Assembly (NCBI RefSeq): GCF_025860405.1
Contig: NZ_CP063785.1
Location: forward strand, 3,472,001 to 3,536,000
Source: Tolypothrix sp. PCC 7712
GTDB lineage: Bacteria > Cyanobacteriota > Cyanobacteriia > Cyanobacteriales > Nostocaceae
DNA length: 64,000 bases
Direction of reading: 5' to 3'
Shown here: one piece after another, positions 34,667 to 43,044 of the stretch
Layout of the letters: every line of letters starts with the position of its first letter
How positions within the stretch are numbered: the first letter of the stretch is position 1
Translations under genes and position numbers: made by a program
The notes under the pieces: generated by a model
Database searches by the model: none
The model's input: only the letters and a program-made list of their open reading frames with translations
Told to the model about the DNA's origin: nothing

Positions 34667-35676
34667 AAGTTTCCAGTTTAGTTATCTCAAATCCGCCCTA
34701 TGTCCAGCGACGGTTACAAAACACATTCAATTTTGACATTTTCTAGATGCAATGGGCATGGGGCATTGGGTAATGGGTAATGGGTAATGGGTAATGAGTA
34801 ATGGGGAATGAGTAATGGGTAATGGGTAATTACTTTTTCCCTCATATTCCCCTGCTCCCTGCTCCCTGCCCCCTGCCTCTTTAACTACACAGCAAATATC
34901 TAGCGACTTAATCAATAAAATTATTAATGCTTAGTTCAGCGAAGGTTAAAATTCTGCTTAAAGGTTCTAATTTTAGAGAATCTAATTTATTTGACTAGAA
35001 ATTATAAGGCAAGAGTTGTCTTTTTGGTTCTTTCTTTCTGCCAACTAAATATATTGACTTTATTAGCATTTTGCTCTCAGCTATTGAAAGGCGATCGCTT
35101 ACCAGCAAGCATGAATATTCCTGCTTTATATCTTCATGTATATTTAGACTTCTATCAATGAAGAGAAAATTTGACAGCCAATTATAAAAATTGGTCTTTT
35201 TTAGGCGATCGCTACAGGGTAAATACATCTATTTTTTAGCTAGCTTACCTATGAAATATTTTTTTCTGAAAAATTTTATACTGATGTTTATTTTGATTAC
35301 TTATTTGATATAAGCTATAGCTTGTAACCTATTGTGTCTATCATTAAACTATCTTACAGATGTATATCCTTGGAATTGACGTGTTTTACAATACATGGTA
35401 TTGTCTCGACATAATTTCATAGAAACTTCATAATACTCTCAGAAAATCCAGCTAATATAATTTGGCCGGGATCAGAGTATACAGGGTGAAATTACCAACT
35501 TATTGATTATTAACGGGGTGACTTGGAAATAATTTCTAAGTTAATGAGGAATTTCCTCACAATATTTTTACTGGCATCTATATTCTGTAAATCGTTCTCG
35601 ATAATTTTCTTTTTTAAGAAAAAATATTTGTTGTTCTCTAGTCATTAATGACTCTCTTGGAGGTGCTTTTCAGTAA
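34667..35676. other. 1-kb intergenic region
   Basis: Divergent region between trpS and the protease gene. Heptad ATGGGTA repeats occupy 34751-34830. The middle is AT-rich and has a 77-codon minus-strand open frame (34995-35228) that starts at an ATG but shows no protein features I recognise. The ribosome site GGAGGTG (35659-35665) of the protease lies at the right end. Confidence 0.6.
34751..34830. repeat. ATGGGTA-type heptad repeats
   Basis: About ten units of AATGGGT/AATGAGT with minor variants. The inverted form (CCCATTA) appears at about 8606-8627. Confidence 0.9.
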
Positions 35677-37542
35677 ATGGAAAATATAGATAATAATGCT
35701 TCGTCAACTACGAAAGATGATGTCGTCAGCAACCAGATAGAGACTGAAGCAAAGGAAGAGGGAATTAACCCAGATGCGATAAGGCCAAATGATCCTTCTT
35801 ATAACCGTCAGTGGGGTTTAGAGAAGATAAATGCATCCGCAGCTTGGAATTATACTCAAGGTAGTAAAAGTGTAGTTGTAGCTGTTGTTGATACTGGTGT
35901 TGATTACAACCACCCTGACTTAGCTGCGAATATTTGGACAAATACCAAAGAAATCTCTGGTAATGGCATTGATGATGATGGCAACGGCTATATTGATGAC
36001 ATTCATGGTTGGGACTTTGGCGATAACGACAGCGATCCAAACGAAAATTCCACCACCAAAAGTAGTCGCGGTCATGGCACTCACGTAGCAGGTATTCTAG
36101 GTGCTGTAGGAAACAACAACCTAGGCACTATTGGAGTCAGCCCCAATGTTTCCATTATGGTCACAAAGCATTTCCGCACCAGTGATTCAGTGGGGTATTT
36201 GTGGGATGTTCCCGCCGGCATTGAATATGCTGTAAAGAATGGCGCTAAAATTATTAACCTCAGTTTAGGCTCCACTTCTTTTGACCAAGCACAATATAAC
36301 GCTCTGAAGTTTGCAAATGATAACGGTGTTTTAGTTATAGCTTCAGCTGGTAATAATGGTCTCAATAATGATGTGAATCCGTACTATCCAGCCAACTACG
36401 ATTTGCCTAATATCATTACTGTTGCAGCTATTGATGAAACTGAAAATCTGGCTGTTTTCTCCAGCACTAGTTCCTCCAGTTATGGTGCTACAACCGTAGA
36501 TATAGCTGCACCTGGGAAAAATATTTATAGTACCTTCGCTGATAGTAGATATGCTACATGGGGTGGCACCTCAATGGCTGTCCCCTATGTGACTGGTGCT
36601 GCGGCTTTACTTTTGGCGGCTAACCCCAAGCTCACAGTATCAGAACTCAAACGTGACATACTTGCCAGCGTTAAGCAAGTCTCGACTTTGCAAGGCAAGG
36701 TGGCTACTGGTGGATACTTAGATTTGTCTAAATTAACGCAATTTTTGTCAACAACAGCTCCTCAAGCAGCTAGTGTAACCAATAGCGAAATTGATACACC
36801 TGCTGCAGAGCCAGTTGCGACTCCAGCCGAAAATTCTGATGATGCTAGCGGTAGTAGTGATAGTGACAATATCTCTAACAATGCTGAGAATCAGACTATC
36901 TATGGCACTGTCGATAATGATAGCCTCACTGGTGGTTTAGGCAACGATACTATTTCTGGTAATGATGGTAATGACTCCATTGATGGCGGCGATGGTAACG
37001 ACGTTCTGAATGGCGAAAATGGTAATGACACCATCACAGGTGGTGCTGGTGATGATACAGCCAATGGCGGCGCTGGTGGTGACAGACTCTATGGTGCGGA
37101 TGGTAATGACAACCTCAATGGTGATGCTGGCAATGACAAACTTTATGGTGATGCTGGCGATGACATCCTCAATGGTGGTTCCAATAACGATACCCTCTAT
37201 GGTGGTGCTGGCAATGACACTCTCATCGGCGGTAATGGCAAAGATGTCTTAATAGGCGGTGATGATAGAGATGTCTTAATAGGTGGACTGGGTAATGACA
37301 CCCTTACAGGTGGTTTGGGAGCAGATATCTTTGTCTTTGATTCTCTGGCAGATAAGAAAGATGCGATCGCAGACTTTTCTAGTTCAGAAGGAGATAAAAT
37401 TCAAATTGGTGCTAGCTTTGGCACTGACCTAAGCCTGTTCAGCTATAACAATATTACAGGTGCTTTGAGCTTTAATAATGTTCAATTTGCTACTCTAAAT
37501 ACTGATTCTATGTTTAATATTGAGCAGGATATTACTTTCTAA
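35677..37542 (+). CDS. S8 subtilisin-like protease with RTX calcium-binding repeats
   Basis: A 621-residue protein. The subtilase domain (about 40-355) has the full triad: Asp72 (VVAVVDTGVD), His133 (RGHGTHVAG) and Ser299 (GGTSMAVPYVTG), with oxyanion Asn226 (SAGNNG). A Ser/Glu-rich linker (about 362-410) precedes about a dozen RTX nonapeptides of the GGxGND type (about 415-565), then a C-terminal region (FVFDSLADKKDAIADF). There is no Sec signal peptide. The RTX repeats and C-terminal module indicate type I secretion with calcium-dependent folding outside the cell. Ribosome site GGAGGTG at 35659-35665. The physiological substrate is unknown. Confidence 0.95.
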   Translation: MENIDNNASSTTKDDVVSNQIETEAKEEGINPDAIRPNDPSYNRQWGLEKINASAAWNYTQGSKSVVVAVVDTGVDYNHPDLAANIWTNTKEISGNGIDDDGNGYIDDIHGWDFGDNDSDPNENSTTKSSRGHGTHVAGILGAVGNNNLGTIGVSPNVSIMVTKHFRTSDSVGYLWDVPAGIEYAVKNGAKIINLSLGSTSFDQAQYNALKFANDNGVLVIASAGNNGLNNDVNPYYPANYDLPNIITVAAIDETENLAVFSSTSSSSYGATTVDIAAPGKNIYSTFADSRYATWGGTSMAVPYVTGAAALLLAANPKLTVSELKRDILASVKQVSTLQGKVATGGYLDLSKLTQFLSTTAPQAASVTNSEIDTPAAEPVATPAENSDDASGSSDSDNISNNAENQTIYGTVDNDSLTGGLGNDTISGNDGNDSIDGGDGNDVLNGENGNDTITGGAGDDTANGGAGGDRLYGADGNDNLNGDAGNDKLYGDAGDDILNGGSNNDTLYGGAGNDTLIGGNGKDVLIGGDDRDVLIGGLGNDTLTGGLGADIFVFDSLADKKDAIADFSSSEGDKIQIGASFGTDLSLFSYNNITGALSFNNVQFATLNTDSMFNIEQDITF

Positions 37543-37548
37543 GCCAGC

Positions 37549-37591
37549 GTTTCCTTAAGAAACTGGTTTCTATCGTGTTTCTTAAGGAAAC
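37549..37591 (+). terminator. Strong hairpin after the protease gene
   Basis: Perfect 15-bp arms GTTTCCTTAAGAAAC (37549-37563) and GTTTCTTAAGGAAAC (37577-37591) with a 13-base loop, starting 6 bases after the stop. There is no T-run, so it may be a factor-dependent terminator or an mRNA 3'-end stabiliser. Confidence 0.6.
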
Positions 37592-37745
37592 AGTACAAGA
37601 GAATTTCTTCCCCATTACCAATTACCAAGCAACTACCTGATTTCAGACATCCACATGTCAATAGTAGGGAAATTGCTAATTTTGGTCTTCATGCCATCTT
37701 CTATAATTTATAAAACCTGCACAAATAAATCTTAGGCATGAGACT

Positions 37746-40628
37746 GTGACAGAAACTGGAAGCTACAAAGATACTGTAAACCTACCCAAGACTAGTTTTG
37801 ATATGCGAGCGAACGCGCTCAAGCGTGAGCCGGAAATTCAAAAATTTTGGGAAGAAAATAACATTTACGATCGCCTGTCGCAAAACAACCCTGGCGAATT
37901 ATTTATACTACATGATGGGCCTCCCTACGCAAATGGCTCGCTTCATATTGGTCATGCCTTAAATAAAATTCTCAAAGATATTATTAATCGCTACCAACTG
38001 CTACGGGGGCGTAAGGTTCGTTATGTGCCGGGTTGGGACTGCCACGGCTTGCCCATTGAACTGAAAGTTTTGCAGAATATGAAGTCAGCAGAACGGCAAA
38101 ACCTCACGCCTTTACAACTGCGGCAGAAAGCAAAACAATTTGCTTTAGAAACAGTCAATGACCAACGCCAAAGTTTTAAACGCTATGGTGTTTGGGGCGA
38201 TTGGGAAGATCCTTATTTGACTTTAAAGCCAGAGTATGAAGCTGCTCAAATTGGTGTATTCGGGCAGATGTTCTTAAAAGGATATATCTATCGCGGTTTA
38301 AAGCCTGTTCACTGGAGTCCCAGTTCTAAGACTGCTTTGGCTGAAGCTGAGTTGGAATACCCAGAAGGTCACACTTCCCGGAGTATCTATGCAGCTTTTC
38401 CTGTTACAAGTCTTTCGGAAGCTGCAAAATCGCTATTAGGTGAATATCTGCCAGATTTGGGTGTCGCTGTTTGGACAACCACACCTTGGACAATTCCAGG
38501 TAACTTGGCTGTGGCTGTGAATGCAGACCTCAACTATGCTGTGGTGGAAGTTTCCCGCAAAGATGCAGAAACCCAAACTGGATTTAAGTATCTGATAGTT
38601 GCGGCTGATTTGGCGGAACGTTTAGCTGCCACTTTGGGACTTGAGTTAACCGTAAAAGCCACATTCAAAGGGAAAGATTTAGAACATATCACTTACCGTC
38701 ATCCCTTATTTGACCGTGAAAGTCCAGTTGTAGTTGGTGGCGATTATATTACCACTGAGTCTGGTACAGGTTTAGTTCACACTGCCCCTGGTCATGGTCA
38801 AGAAGACTACATAGTTGGTCAACGCTATGGTTTACCTATCCTCGCGCCAGTGGATGATAACGGTAACTTTAGCCCAGAAGCCGGACAATTTGCTGGGTTG
38901 AATGTATTGGGTGATGGCAATCAGGCGGTAATTGATGCATTAACGGCGGCGGGTTCCTTATTGAAGGAAGAAGCTTACGCACACAAATATCCCTACGACT
39001 GGCGGACAAAGAAACCGACAATTTTCCGCGCTACCGAACAATGGTTTGCTTCCGTAGAAGGATTTAGAGAAGCAGCATTAAAAGCGATCGCTTCGGTACA
39101 ATGGATTCCAGCCCAAGGGGAAAATCGCATTACGCCAATGGTAGCGGAACGTTCTGATTGGTGTATCTCCCGTCAGCGTTCTTGGGGTGTGCCCATTCCC
39201 GTATTCTACGATGAAGAAACTGGCGAACCCCTGCTAAATGAAGAAACCATCAACCACATCCAAGCCATCATCGCCGAAAAAGGTTCCGATGCTTGGTGGG
39301 AACTTCCCATAGAGGAATTATTACCCGAACCATACCGGAGTAATGGCCGTTCCTACCGCAGAGGTACAGACACAATGGATGTCTGGTTTGATTCTGGTTC
39401 ATCTTGGGCTGCTGTTGCAAAACAGCGTCCAGAGTTGCGTTACCCCGCAGATATGTATTTGGAAGGTTCCGACCAACATCGCGGCTGGTTCCAGTCAAGT
39501 TTGCTCACCAGTGTAGCGGTGAATGGCATTGCACCTTACAAAACTGTGCTAACTCACGGCTTTGTACTAGATGAACAAGGTCGGAAGATGAGTAAATCTG
39601 TGGGGAATGTAGTTGATCCGCAGGTGATGATTGCAGGTGGTAAAGACCAGAAAAAAGAACCCCCTTACGGTGCTGACGTGTTGCGGTTGTGGGTGTCGTC
39701 GGTAGATTACACCTCCGATGTGCGTCTGGGTGGCAACATCATCAAGCAGCTCAACGATGTCCGAGGTAAAATTCGCAATACAGCGCGATTCTTACTGGGT
39801 AGCTTGCATGATTTCGACCCCGAAAAAGATGCAATTCCTTTAGCGGAGTTACCCGAACTCGACCGCTATATGCTGCATCGCATCACCGAAGTATTTCAGG
39901 AAGTCACAGAAGCCTTCGACAGTTTCCAATTCTTCCGCTTCTTCCAAACAGTGCAGAATTTCTGCGTTGTGGATTTATCCAACTTTTATTTGGATGTAGC
40001 CAAAGATAGACTGTACATCAGCGCCCCTAACGCTTTCCGCCGTCGCAGTTGTCAAACAGTACTAAAGATAGCTTTAGAGAATTTAGCACGTGCGATCGCC
40101 CCCGTGTTATGTCACACTGCGGAAGATATTTGGCAACATCTCCCCTACAAAACACCTTACAAATCAGTATTTGAAGCTGGTTGGGTGCAAGTAGAAGAAG
40201 CATGGCTAAATCCCCAATTAGGCGATTTGTGGCAAACATTACGACAACTCCGCACCGATGTTAACAAGGTGTTAGAACTAGCGAGAATAGAAAAACTCAT
40301 CGGTTCTTCCCTAGAAGCGAAAGCTTTAATTCACATCCCTGACAAACAGTTAGGCGATGCAATCAAAGCTTTCAACCCTGCTAGCGGTAACGGTATCGAC
40401 GAACTGCGGTACTTGTTGCTGACTTCGCAAGTGGAATTATTAGATTCCGCCGAGAAACTGCAAGGATTGAAATATACCGCGCAAACTGAAGACTGGACAA
40501 TTGCAGTAGTAAATGCAGACGGCGAAAAATGCGATCGCTGCTGGAACTACTCAATCCACGTGGGAGAATCAAAAGAACATCCCCTACTCTGCGAACGTTG
40601 CGTTTCCGCTTTAGCCGGAGAGTTTTAG
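37746..40628 (+). CDS. ileS: Isoleucyl-tRNA synthetase
   Basis: A 960-residue class I synthetase charging tRNA-Ile. HIGH motif in PPYANGSLHIGHALNK (about 58-73), editing domain in the middle (TTPWTIPGNLAVAV), KMSKS in DEQGRKMSKSVGN (about 609-621), and a C-terminal zinc-binding end with CDRCWNY and CERCVSAL. The frame opens at GTG 37746 (MTETGSYKDTVNLPKTSFDMRAN), which gives the usual cyanobacterial N-terminus. Its last 98 bases are duplicated at 41756-41853. Confidence 0.96.
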   Translation: MTETGSYKDTVNLPKTSFDMRANALKREPEIQKFWEENNIYDRLSQNNPGELFILHDGPPYANGSLHIGHALNKILKDIINRYQLLRGRKVRYVPGWDCHGLPIELKVLQNMKSAERQNLTPLQLRQKAKQFALETVNDQRQSFKRYGVWGDWEDPYLTLKPEYEAAQIGVFGQMFLKGYIYRGLKPVHWSPSSKTALAEAELEYPEGHTSRSIYAAFPVTSLSEAAKSLLGEYLPDLGVAVWTTTPWTIPGNLAVAVNADLNYAVVEVSRKDAETQTGFKYLIVAADLAERLAATLGLELTVKATFKGKDLEHITYRHPLFDRESPVVVGGDYITTESGTGLVHTAPGHGQEDYIVGQRYGLPILAPVDDNGNFSPEAGQFAGLNVLGDGNQAVIDALTAAGSLLKEEAYAHKYPYDWRTKKPTIFRATEQWFASVEGFREAALKAIASVQWIPAQGENRITPMVAERSDWCISRQRSWGVPIPVFYDEETGEPLLNEETINHIQAIIAEKGSDAWWELPIEELLPEPYRSNGRSYRRGTDTMDVWFDSGSSWAAVAKQRPELRYPADMYLEGSDQHRGWFQSSLLTSVAVNGIAPYKTVLTHGFVLDEQGRKMSKSVGNVVDPQVMIAGGKDQKKEPPYGADVLRLWVSSVDYTSDVRLGGNIIKQLNDVRGKIRNTARFLLGSLHDFDPEKDAIPLAELPELDRYMLHRITEVFQEVTEAFDSFQFFRFFQTVQNFCVVDLSNFYLDVAKDRLYISAPNAFRRRSCQTVLKIALENLARAIAPVLCHTAEDIWQHLPYKTPYKSVFEAGWVQVEEAWLNPQLGDLWQTLRQLRTDVNKVLELARIEKLIGSSLEAKALIHIPDKQLGDAIKAFNPASGNGIDELRYLLLTSQVELLDSAEKLQGLKYTAQTEDWTIAVVNADGEKCDRCWNYSIHVGESKEHPLLCERCVSALAGEF
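40531..40628 (+). repeat. ileS 3'-end direct repeat, copy 1 (inside functional ileS)
   Basis: From GCGATCGCTGCTGGAACTAC to the stop codon, 98 bases matching 41756-41853 at 86 positions. The similarity appears to continue loosely into the G-rich heptad repeats after both copies. Confidence 0.85.
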
Positions 40629-40762
40629 GGATTGGGGATAGGGTAATGGGTAATTGGTAATAGGTAATGGGAATTAATCTCCTATCCCCTCATCTCCCTC
40701 ATCCCCATCCCCCAATCCCCTAAAATGAATAATGTAGGGGTTTCCACGGCGCGAGGAATTTG

Positions 40763-40985
40763 ATGACTAATCTCTTACAAGAAGCATTTGCTGTGGTCTC
40801 ACAGCTACCTGAAGCTGAACAGAATGCGATCAGCTCAACTCATTTTGCAGCAACTAGCCCAGCGCGATCAATCACTGCATAAAATACCTATAGATTTTAT
40901 GCAATTCGCTGGTATTTCCATTAAATTGTTTGAATGTTGCGCCACAAGTCAGCCGCCACAAACCTCGATAAGTGACCAACATTAG
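40763..40985 (+). pseudogene. Frameshifted antitoxin relic
   Basis: The frame begins MTNLLQEAFAVVSQLPEAEQ, a typical cyanobacterial antitoxin start, with ribosome site GAGGAA at 40753-40758. It then breaks: GCGATCAGCTCAACT contains one extra A (position 40832) compared with the expected GCGATCGCTCAACT. Past that base the +1 frame continues plausibly (AQLILQQLAQRDQSLHKIPI). As written the gene stops after 39 codons. No matching toxin follows; the 3' part overlaps the convergent PIN gene. Confidence 0.6.
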
Positions 40986-41373
40986 TAGTGGCAATAACTA
41001 TATTTGGAATGGCAAGGGTGACAGCTTGAGCTACTAAAATTATGTCACCGTCAATAGTTTTATCACCAGCTGTTGGTTGCCCTTGTTGACGAGCCTGCGC
41101 CCAAAAGATTGCAGCTTGCCTCATGGCGACTGTTGTGATGGGTAAATATTCTAATAACTGAGCTAATTCATCTAAACGAGTAATACCTTTAACTTTATTT
41201 GCTCTTAATAACTCTCGCCGCACTTCATAATCAGCAATTTCAGGAATGATCACTCGATTACTAGAAGAAACGAGTATTTGCAACCATTGGGCACAAGCAA
41301 GGCTTTCATGTGAGCGATTTGGGTTTGTAACTAAACCTATAGGGCCAGCATCCAACAGGATAACGCGACTCAC
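40921..41373 (-). CDS. PIN-domain toxin (VapC-like)
   Basis: A 150-residue PIN ribonuclease-type toxin. Acidic residues are in the expected positions: LLDAGPIG near the start, IADYEVRREL (Glu), and DKTIDGDIILVAQAV (two Asp), followed by ATTNVGHL. The start is most likely GTG 41373, which overlaps the antitoxin TGA (GTGA); a TTG one codon upstream is also open. It is coupled to the antitoxin gene 41370-41654. PIN toxins cut RNA, often tRNA or rRNA, when the antitoxin is lost. Confidence 0.85.
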   Translation of the reverse strand: MSRVILLDAGPIGLVTNPNRSHESLACAQWLQILVSSSNRVIIPEIADYEVRRELLRANKVKGITRLDELAQLLEYLPITTVAMRQAAIFWAQARQQGQPTAGDKTIDGDIILVAQAVTLAIPNIVIATTNVGHLSRFVAADLWRNIQTI

Positions 41374-41654
41374 CAAGTTACACCTTTTAACTCAACGGGG
41401 AATAATTTACGCTCAGATAATCTATCTTCATCTAAGGCCTGAATTAAATATTCTCCGGTTTCTTGCTGCTCATCGGTATCATCTTCATCCATCCAAGATT
41501 GAAGCAGATTTACCAACTTAGACTGGTTTTCTTTTGGCAGAATATGTTCTTTTAAAATCTGCAATGTATATGTCTCAATAGAAAGCCCTTGCTGTTGAGC
41601 TTGCAGTGTAATATACTGCTCTAATTCTGGTGGTAAGTTTAAATTTAATGTCAT
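41370..41654 (-). CDS. Antitoxin of the PIN module
   Basis: A 94-residue protein with an N-terminal ribbon-helix-helix-like segment (MTLNLNLPPELEQYITLQAQ, IETYTLQILKEHIL) and an acidic middle (SWMDEDDTDEQQETGEYLIQ) suited to binding the toxin. It is immediately upstream of the PIN gene and overlaps it by four bases, the normal order. Autoregulation through the N-terminal domain is likely by analogy with other such modules. Confidence 0.8.
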   Translation of the reverse strand: MTLNLNLPPELEQYITLQAQQQGLSIETYTLQILKEHILPKENQSKLVNLLQSWMDEDDTDEQQETGEYLIQALDEDRLSERKLFPVELKGVTW

Positions 41655-41755
41655 AAGTCTGTTGTAGGTGACACTTTATATATTAAACCTACCAAACCAG
41701 AAAAATGCAGATAACCTACGCAATACACAACCTCAGTTTAGCCGCATGAGGGCAG

Positions 41756-41853
41756 GCGATCGCTGCTGGAACTACTCAATCCACGTAGGAGAATCAACAG
41801 CACATCCCCTACTCTGCGAACGTTGCGTTTCAGCACTAGCAGGTACATTTTAA
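41756..41853 (+). pseudogene. Second, diverged copy of the ileS 3' end
   Basis: This stretch encodes RCWNYSIHVGESTAHPLLCE and ends SALAGTF plus stop, the zinc-binding tail of isoleucyl-tRNA synthetase. It matches ileS 40531-40628 at 86 of 98 bases. Of the 12 differences, 8 are synonymous, including the stop codon. The remaining ileS gene is absent before it. It therefore looks like the tail of another ileS allele left by recombination, not a freely decaying local duplicate. Confidence 0.8.
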
Positions 41854-41859
41854 GTATTG

Positions 41860-41972
41860 GGGATGGGGTAATTGGTAATTGGTCACATTGGTAATGGGGA
41901 TTTATCTTCTTTCCTCCTCATCTACCTCATCCCCCTCATCCCCCTCATCCCCCTCATCTCCCAATCCCCAAT
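41860..41972. repeat. Heptad-type repeats after the ileS tail copy
   Basis: GGTAATT-like units, then CTCATCCCC nonamers and CCCAATC heptads. The same order of unit types follows the functional ileS (40630-40725). Confidence 0.8.
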
Positions 41973-41975
41973 CCC

Positions 41976-42860
41976 CTATAACTTCTGCAACAACTCCTGA
42001 GTTAACTGTAAAAATGCCTTAGAACCAGGAGATTGCGGACTCATTAAAACAGCCGGCATAAAGCTATCAACAGCCTTAGCCACATTCACATCTACTGGAA
42101 TTTGATTTTTACAAATTTTTTCTACACCAAAATCTTCAACAACGCGATGCATTACTTGTTTGTAGTATCTGCTAGTTAGAAGATTTGAACTCGACATACT
42201 AAATACTATACCCAGCATTTTTATATCGATTTTCGCTTCATGTTCATGACTATCTTTTAATTGTCCAATCCGTCTTTCTAACAATTGAATACCTACTACA
42301 GATAATGGTTCTGGTTTAGCAGGTAAAATATAGAAATCACTACAAGCCAAAGCACTACGAGTTAAAAGATTATAGCCAGGGGCGCAGTCCAAGATAATAA
42401 AATCATACTCTTGGCGAACTGCCTTTAAGATGTTATTAATTAACACCCTTTCAAACCGATTCCAAACCATTTCAAAATCTTGCTCACCCAACGCCACCGA
42501 TTGTTGATGCAGCATTTCGGAAACGACAAATTCATCGTATAAATCGATATCTCCTGGTAATAAATCTAATCCAGGTAACTTACAAACATTGGCATGAACG
42601 ATATCTTGAATCGTTAATTTAGCATCCGGTTCTGGTGCTATAACTTGGTCTATTAGATATCGAAAAGTCTTTCTATTTTTCCGCCGCTTGGCAAATTCCA
42701 AAGGCGACATCAAACTGAGTGTGGCGCTAATTTGGCTATCTAAATCTAGAACCAACACCCGCTTACCATGATACTTAGCCAAACAAGTAGCTAAATTGAC
42801 TGTAATGGTGGTTTTACCGACACCACCTTTCATATTTGCAGTTGCAATTACATATCCCAT
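41976..42860 (-). CDS. ParA family ATPase
   Basis: A 294-residue deviant Walker A ATPase. Readable motifs: ATANMKGGVGKTTITVNLA (about 7-25), VLVLDLDSQISATLSL (Walker A'), and YDFIILDCAPGYNLLTRSAL (Walker B). ParA proteins position plasmids, chromosomes or protein complexes using ATP-dependent DNA binding. No ParB gene is adjacent. It is the last gene of a minus-strand run with the exonuclease/nuclease/FtsK fusion, after a 184-base gap, so it may be part of that system or have its own promoter. The ATG at 42860 is used. Confidence 0.9.
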   Translation of the reverse strand: MGYVIATANMKGGVGKTTITVNLATCLAKYHGKRVLVLDLDSQISATLSLMSPLEFAKRRKNRKTFRYLIDQVIAPEPDAKLTIQDIVHANVCKLPGLDLLPGDIDLYDEFVVSEMLHQQSVALGEQDFEMVWNRFERVLINNILKAVRQEYDFIILDCAPGYNLLTRSALACSDFYILPAKPEPLSVVGIQLLERRIGQLKDSHEHEAKIDIKMLGIVFSMSSSNLLTSRYYKQVMHRVVEDFGVEKICKNQIPVDVNVAKAVDSFMPAVLMSPQSPGSKAFLQLTQELLQKL

Positions 42861-43044
42861 CGGTTAAGTCCTTTGGTGACGCATCCCCATTTAGGTAGCG
42901 CACACCCCTCCTAATATATGGAAATTGTCGTTAAATTTAATATTTCTGGAATACACAAAGTACTCCAGTGATATTGCCGTGATTGAGGCAGTCAGAATTA
43001 TAGCAGTGAGTAGCACATTACTAACAATTAAGAAAAAATTAGTT

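Noticed and set aside
34995..35228. 77-codon minus-strand frame upstream of the protease
   Set aside because: It has no ribosome site, no domain and AT-rich composition like the surrounding gap. Not strong enough to call.
40788..40985. Separate 65-codon gene after ileS
   Set aside because: Its first part is the out-of-frame start of an antitoxin; one extra base explains it better as the shifted 3' part of that gene.
41668..41853. 61-codon plus-strand gene
   Set aside because: Its last half is the zinc-binding tail of IleRS and its first half has no match; it is a fragment of ileS, not a gene.
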